From positions 1 to 13,869 of the forward strand of contig CAZRYM010000047.1 in assembly GCA_964604305.1 (NCBI GenBank): a stretch of DNA of 13,869 bases, given 5' to 3'. The DNA is from JASUTC01 sp964604305 (GTDB lineage Bacteria > Thermotogota > Thermotogae > MWEM01). The notes below the pieces were generated by a model. That model made no database searches. It worked only from the letters and a program-made list of their open reading frames with translations, and was not told where the DNA came from. Positions within the stretch are counted from its first letter, which is position 1. Each line of letters opens with the position of its first letter. The translations under genes and the position numbers were made by a program. Below are positions 9,356 to 13,869 of the stretch, in pieces.

Positions 9356-10057
9356 TTACCATTCATTCGGTGACATCGTTCTCACGATACGAAATCCAAT
9401 ATTGTGGGCATAATTACCGGGAGTGAAACCAGCACGCCGTCCAATCCGGCATTTATAATATTCATCTTGAAAGCTTCCACCACGAATCACGCGATATTGA
9501 CTGGTATCAGGTCCTATGGGGTTAACCTGGTTTGGAATGCTATAATATTCCCTGGACCACCAGTCGAAACACCATTCTGCTACATTACCGCTCATATCAT
9601 ACAATCCCAGTTCATTTGGGGTTTTCTGACCAATAACATGTGCACAATCTGCATTGCTCCAAAACCAAACTACTGAGAAGATATCGTTGCTTCCCGCATA
9701 CAAATAAGAACCCGTGCTATTAATTCCTCCACCAGCAGCGTATTCCCATTCTGCTTCTGTAGGAAGTCGGTATCCTTTTACTTTTGTGATATCTTTAGTG
9801 ATATTCCCATTACCATCTAGAAGGTTTCCGTTAGAATCATAGGCAGGACTTAAAGATGCCTGCTCGCTCAGCCAGTTGCAAAAAGCTATCGCATCCCACC
9901 AGCTTACATTATATACGGGGTGATTACCTCTTCCATATCCCCACAAATCATCTGCCGGTTTCTTTCTACCGGTAGCATTGCAAAATTCATCGAATTGATT
10001 GAAAGTGATTTCATAATTCCCGATTGAAAAATCATAGTTAAGCGTAACCGGGTGGAC
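9356..10057 (-). pseudogene. 5'-truncated FGE-sulfatase (SUMF1-like) domain gene
   Basis: The open frame runs from a TGA (10060-10058) to a TAA at 9356 and encodes 233 codons of a formylglycine-generating-enzyme-like domain. Visible motifs are YDFSIGNYEITFNQFDEFC, VYNVSWWDAIAFCNWLSEQ, KGYRLPTEAEWEYAAGGG, DMSGNVAEW, RVIRGGSF and IGFRIVR. The usual N-terminal segment (GGTFxMG and following) is absent and there is no in-frame ATG. The most upstream plausible internal starts, such as TTG at 9946, would cut into the fold. The Cys pair of true formylglycine-generating enzymes before the final GFR motif is not at the expected spacing (only one Cys, in YYKCRIG), so sulfatase activation is unlikely even for an intact parent. 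It is convergent with HK1, with 33 bp between stops. It is probably a relic, though a frameshift or sequence error upstream could also explain the missing start. Confidence 0.78.
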
Positions 10058-10382
10058 TCAATTATTTTAACACTTTTGGTCGTGGACTTACCCTCCCTAT
10101 TAACGGTGATTTTTTTGCTGTCATTGTGGTGAAATAACGTTTTTACAGTTTCACGAAAGTTATATGTAATAACTATTTTTGGTTATGTTACAATATGGAC
10201 TATTTTTTGTTGTTTTTATGGTATTATAAAACTTAAATGAAAGCCTTCAAACGTCATTTAACTGTAGCGTTAAATCATGGGATTAAGCGTTTTGAGAGTG
10301 GTTGCCCGTTTACGATTCAAATGTGGTTTTTGAAAAGATGGCAACGACAACTTGAAATCCAAGTTAAACGGAGGGGATAGTG
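10058..10382. other. Intergenic region upstream of histidine kinase 2
   Basis: These 325 bp have no credible gene. The left part (10050-10095) contains two GTGGACT-type motifs and the in-frame stop of the truncated SUMF1-like frame, possibly a junction where its N-terminus was lost. TAACGTTTTT (10135-10144), CATTTAACTGTAGCG (about 10256-10270) and AACTTGAA (10349 onward) echo the region upstream of HK1. A TACAAT hexamer near 10189 is a weak -10 candidate without a good -35, so no promoter is called. Confidence 0.5.
10349..10376 (+). promoter_or_regulatory. Hairpin abutting the ribosome binding site of HK2
   Basis: AACTTG (10349-10354) and CAAGTT (10360-10365) form a six-pair stem with a 5-nt loop, ending five bases before the GGAGGGG Shine-Dalgarno (10370-10376). 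HK1 has AACTTGAA at the same place but not the full stem. The hairpin may tune translation; a chance dyad is possible. Confidence 0.35.
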
Positions 10383-13127
10383 ATGTCCAGTATCGAAGAG
10401 GGGAACAAAAAACAAGAATTTGACGAGAACCAAGATCGCTTCAGTCGAGCCCTCGAAGGAACCGGTGCCGTTCTGGATGAATTGCTTAAAAATATATCCA
10501 AACAAATACCGGGTGTGATTTTTCAGTATCGTATTTATCCGGATGGTCGAGCATGCTTTCCCTTTGCATCCGAACATATCAAAGATATTTTCGAAGTGTC
10601 ACCGGAAGAAGTGAAAGAAGATGCCTCCAAAGTAATGGAAAGACTGCATCCGGATGATCATGATCGTGTTGTTCAAAGCCTCATGATATGCAAAGAATCT
10701 CTTGACAAATGGGAAGCTGAATATCGGGTTATCTTACCTCAAAAAGGTAAAAGATGGGTTAGAGGCGTTGCTCAACCTGAAAGATTGGAAGATGGCAGCA
10801 TTTTGTGTCACGGCTATATTTTTGATATCACAGAAAACAAAAAACGTCAATTTGAAACAGAAAGGCTTAAAGAACAATTTGAACTGGCCGTAGCCGGGAC
10901 AAATGATGGGATATGGGATTGGAATGTCTTAACCAACGAATTATTTTTATCTAAACGCTGGAAAGAAATGCTTGGCTATGAAGATTGGGAGATAAAAAAC
11001 GAATTTGACAGCTTTGTCTCGCTAATTTATGATGAAGATGTACCAAGTGTTAATGATTATGTTCAACGATACCTTAAAGGTGAAATAGACAAATTTACCA
11101 TGGAATTTAGAATGGTACACAAAGACGGCTCGCTTGTGTGGGTGCTCTCAAAAGGAGAAGCACTTAGAGACGAACACGGCAAGCCATATAGAATGGCCGG
11201 GTCACACAGCGATATAACGGAAAGAAAAGAAATAGAAGGACAACTCTGGGAAAATCAAATTAGATTGGAAATGGCAATGGATGCCGGGGAACACGGACTT
11301 TGGGATTGGGATTTGGATACGAATAAGATTTACTTCAGTCCCCGATACTACACCATGTTGGGGTACGAACCTGGAGATTTTCCAATGGCAATTGAAGCGA
11401 TGCAATCACTTATTCACCCTGAAGATAGAGCAGTCGTTCCCGATATACATGACTATTTGGCTAAAGGAAAACCTTATGGTGTGCAATTTAGGTTAAAGTG
11501 TAAAGACGGGACCTACAAGTGGATTTCTGCAAAGGCAAAAGGTTATGAAAAGGATAGCAAGCGAAAACCTCACCGGGCAGTTGGCATTCATGTAGATATT
11601 GACCAATTAAAACGAAAAACAGAAGCCCTCAAAGAAACTCATCGGTTGGCAAAGATGGGCAGATGGGATTATTATCATGAACATGACTATCTGCAATGGA
11701 GTGGAGGAGTGTTTGACATTTTTGAGTTTCATCCAAAAAAATTCGATGCGACCTACCAGGCCTTCATCGAAAGGGTTCATCCGGATGATCATAATAAAGT
11801 AGAACAAGCTTGGAAGAAATCTCTTGACAACCATCAGGCATATGATATAGAACACCGAGTATTGCTGGAAGACGGAAGAGTTAAGTGGGTTAAAGAGCAT
11901 TGTTATACGGAATACGACGATCAAAACAGACCACAGCATTCAGTGGGAATCATGCAGGATATAACTGAACTAACTGAAGAAAGAGAAAAAGCGATAAAAG
12001 CCGACCATGCAAAAAGTGAATTCCTCACTAACATGAGCCATGAATTAAGGACACCGTTGAATGGGATTCTTGGATTTAGTGATATCCTTAAAAACACACC
12101 GTTAATTGACGAGCAAAGAGAATATGTGAATATCATACAGACTTCAGGAAAACATTTGACTGATATTATCACAGATATCCTTGATTTTTCCCGAATGGAA
12201 GCCGGAAAGTTTGAACTACATCCAACAAAAACTGATTTAAGGCCACTGATAAACAAAATAGTGTCCATTGTTCGCTACAGTGCGGAGACAAAGGGTTTAG
12301 AATTCACTGCTAATATTGGACACAGCATCCCCCAAACCGTTGAAGTGGATCACTCCAAGTTGAAACAGGTTCTGTTGAATCTGCTCTCCAATGCGGTAAA
12401 ATTTACGGATGAAGGTTCTGTTCAACTGACCGTTCATCTTCAGGAAAGACAAAACAATAAAGCCCGTATCCTTTTCAAGATAACGGATACCGGGATAGGG
12501 ATAAAAGAAAAGGACCAGGAAAAGATTTTTGAATCTTTCTATCAGGCGGATATGTCCACATGTAAAAGAGTCGATGGGACAGGCCTGGGACTTACCATCT
12601 GCAAAGAAATGTTGGAGAAAATGGGGGTCATGTTAAAATTCAACAGTAAATATGGGAAAGGCAGCACCTTTTATTTTGAATTGTGGTTACCTTGTGAGGG
12701 AGAACAAAAAAATGATTCTGACAATGAGGGTTTTGGGAAAACCGCAGAATATTCACCTTTCAAAAACAAGAAGGTGCTCATTGCTGAGGACAATCAAGTC
12801 AATATGCATTATGCTCAAACAGCTCTCTCCTTGTTTTCAAAAGAGCTACAAGTCATCAAAGCGAAAGATGGAAAAGAAGCGTATAAACTTTTCTTAGAAC
12901 ACAGTCCTGATCTTATTCTCATGGATATCATCATGCCAAAAATTGATGGGTATCAGGCAACGACCATGATCAGAAATCGTGATCAAAATATACCAATCGT
13001 AGCCATGACCGCTAAAGCCTTGGATGAGGATAGGGAAAGATGTTTTGCCTTCGGTATGAACGACTACATCACAAAACCGGTTACTTTGGACCAATTAAAG
13101 GAAACACTCAAAAAGAACTTATTATGA
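10383..13127 (+). CDS. Soluble four-PAS hybrid sensor histidine kinase with C-terminal receiver (HK2)
   Basis: This is a 914-aa cytoplasmic hybrid kinase without membrane segments. Four PAS domains (about 35-150, 165-280, 295-407, 420-530), several with HPDD/HPED and W-V/I motifs of the PAS_3 type, precede HisKA with MSHELRTPLNG (His553). The ATPase domain has LLNLLSNAVKF, DTGIGI and GTGLGLTI, and the receiver (about 786-906) has EDN, Asp848 in LILMDIIMP and the KP lysine. The ATG at 10383 is preferred over the overlapping GTG at 10380 because it aligns with the HK1 start (SSIE versus DSIE), with the same AACGGAGGG box 16 bp upstream. PAS 4 (GRWDYYHEHD) is the counterpart of HK1's third domain, while PAS 1-3 have no close match in HK1. 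A terminator follows. No Hpt or output domain is present, so a separate partner is needed. The signal is unknown. Confidence 0.95.
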   Translation: MSSIEEGNKKQEFDENQDRFSRALEGTGAVLDELLKNISKQIPGVIFQYRIYPDGRACFPFASEHIKDIFEVSPEEVKEDASKVMERLHPDDHDRVVQSLMICKESLDKWEAEYRVILPQKGKRWVRGVAQPERLEDGSILCHGYIFDITENKKRQFETERLKEQFELAVAGTNDGIWDWNVLTNELFLSKRWKEMLGYEDWEIKNEFDSFVSLIYDEDVPSVNDYVQRYLKGEIDKFTMEFRMVHKDGSLVWVLSKGEALRDEHGKPYRMAGSHSDITERKEIEGQLWENQIRLEMAMDAGEHGLWDWDLDTNKIYFSPRYYTMLGYEPGDFPMAIEAMQSLIHPEDRAVVPDIHDYLAKGKPYGVQFRLKCKDGTYKWISAKAKGYEKDSKRKPHRAVGIHVDIDQLKRKTEALKETHRLAKMGRWDYYHEHDYLQWSGGVFDIFEFHPKKFDATYQAFIERVHPDDHNKVEQAWKKSLDNHQAYDIEHRVLLEDGRVKWVKEHCYTEYDDQNRPQHSVGIMQDITELTEEREKAIKADHAKSEFLTNMSHELRTPLNGILGFSDILKNTPLIDEQREYVNIIQTSGKHLTDIITDILDFSRMEAGKFELHPTKTDLRPLINKIVSIVRYSAETKGLEFTANIGHSIPQTVEVDHSKLKQVLLNLLSNAVKFTDEGSVQLTVHLQERQNNKARILFKITDTGIGIKEKDQEKIFESFYQADMSTCKRVDGTGLGLTICKEMLEKMGVMLKFNSKYGKGSTFYFELWLPCEGEQKNDSDNEGFGKTAEYSPFKNKKVLIAEDNQVNMHYAQTALSLFSKELQVIKAKDGKEAYKLFLEHSPDLILMDIIMPKIDGYQATTMIRNRDQNIPIVAMTAKALDEDRERCFAFGMNDYITKPVTLDQLKETLKKNLL

Positions 13128-13158
13128 AATTTATTCAAGCTACAACTCAACAAAAAAC

Positions 13159-13190
13159 AAGCCCCCCAAAACTATGCGGGCTTTTTTTAC
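13159..13190 (+). terminator. Rho-independent terminator of HK2
   Basis: AAGCCC (13159-13164) pairs with GGGCTT (13178-13183) and is followed by an unbroken T run. It lies 32 bp after the HK2 stop in the right orientation. Confidence 0.85.
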
Positions 13191-13210
13191 ATAACCATGG
13201 TCAATTGATT

Positions 13211-13244
13211 ACCTCATAAAAAACAAAACCGGCCCGAAGGCCGG
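13211..13244 (-). terminator. Rho-independent terminator of micro-ORF copy 2
   Basis: The CCGGCC/GGCCGG stem (13229-13244) has a TTCG loop on the minus strand, a very stable tetraloop. A T-rich run follows as the minus strand reads toward 13211. It is the counterpart of the hairpin at 5978-5993, with the stem kept and the loop changed. Confidence 0.82.
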
Positions 13245-13268
13245 TGTCAATTATATTTTGAGTTTTCC

Positions 13269-13361
13269 TTATCTGCTGACTGCGTCAAAGAAATAATCTT
13301 TGTTTCTCTCTAAAAGTGCTTCTCTCTGCTTCTGGTTAAATAATCTTTTGATCTTTTTCAT
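13269..13361 (-). CDS. 30-aa charged micro-peptide, copy 2 (function unknown)
   Basis: The ORF starts at ATG (13361-13359) after AAGGAGG seven bases upstream and ends at TAA (13271-13269). The product begins MKKIKRLFNQK, continues QREA, and ends LLERNKDYFFDAVSR. It differs from copy 1 by Leu to Gln and Glu to Ala, plus two synonymous codon changes. Length, start, stop and the C-terminal 15 residues are unchanged. No signal peptide or hydrophobic segment is seen. Here the gene is convergent with HK2, each unit having its own terminator, and divergent from whatever lies beyond the right edge, mirroring the divergence of copy 1 from HK1. The family is not recognised. The strong RBS and conserved reading frame favour a real peptide over a pure regulatory RNA. 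Confidence 0.72.
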   Translation of the reverse strand: MKKIKRLFNQKQREALLERNKDYFFDAVSR

Positions 13362-13411
13362 GATAAACCCTCCTTGTGGATTTGTTCTTGCCTTTCCTGA
13401 TGTTCAATAAC

Positions 13412-13442
13412 AGTATAGAATGTGTATCAACCTCCACGTCAA
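13412..13442 (-). promoter_or_regulatory. Promoter of micro-ORF copy 2 with 19-bp spacer
   Basis: TTGACG (13442-13437) and TATACT (13417-13412) on the minus strand are again separated by 19 bp, with a spacer identical to copy 1. Flanking bases outside the core have drifted, so the identity is local to the promoter and the start of the leader. Confidence 0.65.
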
Positions 13443-13498
13443 GGGGGGAAACAGGACCGATCATGTAAAACTTTTATGAAAGGACGGAGTGGGGTACA

Positions 13499-13869
13499 CG
13501 GTGAGGTGGACCCCCATAAATCTTTTTTATTTATCCTGATTGCGCGAACTTTCTGGATCTTATTAAAAATAAGCTCAGACTCAAACGCGGGAAAGTTTAA
13601 AAACTGAACATTATGGTTCAAAAATAAACCGTTTTGTGAAAAAATTAAAGTGATTAAAGTAAAAATATGTTTTTGTATTGATAGGTTATAATGGATTATC
13701 ACATATGATAGGGCCTGCTGAATAACTGAAAATTCCTCCCTTAGAGCTGGCGTTGGGGAATACGCCTTGAAGTTTAAAAGACAAAACTTCACGGTTAAAT
13801 CACAGGGTGCGGAGGGGGGTTATTGGGAGACTACCATTAACAGTGATGTTCCTGTTATAACGTTTAAAC
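13499..13869 (+). other. Intergenic region, possible leader of a gene beyond the window
   Basis: No credible ORF is seen in this 371-bp stretch. It has a perfect TATAAT at 13687-13692 without a good -35 box, then two neighbouring stems: GGCGT/ACGCC (13749-13753 with 13762-13766) and GAAGTTT/AAACTTC (13769-13775 with 13784-13790). Near the edge is ATTAACAGTGAT followed by TAACGTTTAA (13858-13867), similar to blocks upstream of both kinases. It does not match a riboswitch class I can recognise. Confidence 0.4.

Larger units (their letters stand above)
13225..13498 (-). repeat. Dispersed repeat, copy 2: micro-ORF cassette
   Basis: This 274-bp copy of 5974-6249 has the same orientation and the same order of terminator, ORF, RBS, leader, promoter and upstream block. 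Differences concentrate between the stop codon and the hairpin and in mid-ORF. The promoter core and the last 15 codons of the ORF are identical in both copies. Confidence 0.9.

Noticed and set aside
10048..10100. Insertion-sequence end (paired GTGGACT motifs) next to the truncated SUMF1-like gene
   Set aside because: The motifs are short and direct, without a convincing inverted partner or transposase. They are kept only as a possible rearrangement scar.
13439..13792. 117-codon minus-strand ORF at the right end with a GTG start
   Set aside because: There is no Shine-Dalgarno and it has a low-complexity hydrophobic composition. It ends inside the duplicated cassette with no counterpart upstream of copy 1. 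It also overlaps the two hairpins.
13805..13869. Minus-strand frame entering from the right edge (ITVNGSLPITPLRTL then stop)
   Set aside because: Only about 20 codons are visible and no family is recognisable. It could be the end of a neighbouring gene but cannot be supported from the window.
1..13869. CRISPR arrays, tRNA or rRNA genes
   Set aside because: No short palindromic repeats with regular spacers, no tRNA cloverleaf and no conserved rRNA segments were seen. The only regular array is the protein-coding 174-bp repeat.

Overview
The window (13,869 bp, moderately AT-rich, with strong GGAGG-type ribosome binding sites) looks like a draft contig from a motile bacterium. A low-GC Firmicutes/Clostridia-like host fits best because of the Shine-Dalgarno strength, the soluble multi-PAS hybrid kinases and the codon choice. 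No rRNA or core marker is present, so the taxon is inference only.

Layout, left to right. (1) Positions 1-5946: the 3' part of a giant flagellin gene. The classical flagellin C-terminus is at its very end (about 5545-5943). The N-terminal flagellin domain lies off the left edge. The hypervariable centre is enormous and carries a tandem array of 58-aa beta-propeller-like repeats with an exact 174-bp period, interrupted by a run of 29 Ns, followed by about 1,150 residues of further beta-rich surface domains. (2) Positions 5974-6249: a compact cassette on the minus strand with a promoter of unusual 19-bp spacing, a strong RBS, a 30-codon ORF and a terminator. (3) Positions 6581-9322: a soluble PAS-GAF-PAS-PAS hybrid histidine kinase with a C-terminal receiver. 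(4) Positions 9356-10057, minus strand: a 5'-truncated FGE-sulfatase (SUMF1-like) gene with no start codon. (5) Positions 10383-13127: a second hybrid histidine kinase, clearly a paralogue of the first but with a different order of PAS modules. (6) Positions 13225-13498: a second copy of the 30-codon minus-strand cassette. (7) Positions 13499-13869: no recognisable gene, but a TATAAT box and two adjacent hairpins that may be the leader of a plus-strand gene beyond the window.

How it might work together. The two kinases have no membrane segments and no output domain, so they should pass phosphate to a separate Hpt protein or response regulator elsewhere. The duplicated micro-ORF cassette is divergent from kinase 1 and convergent with kinase 2. 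Its promoter is perfectly conserved between copies and the codon differences look protein-preserving. This micro-peptide and hybrid-kinase neighbourhood is the best candidate for an undescribed system. The propeller-bearing flagellin is the other striking item. A functional link between kinases, micro-peptide and flagellin is not shown by the sequence.

Quality caution: the N gap and at least two places where homopolymer length seems to break the reading frame (35-41 and 1330-1348) suggest draft-quality sequence within the flagellin gene.
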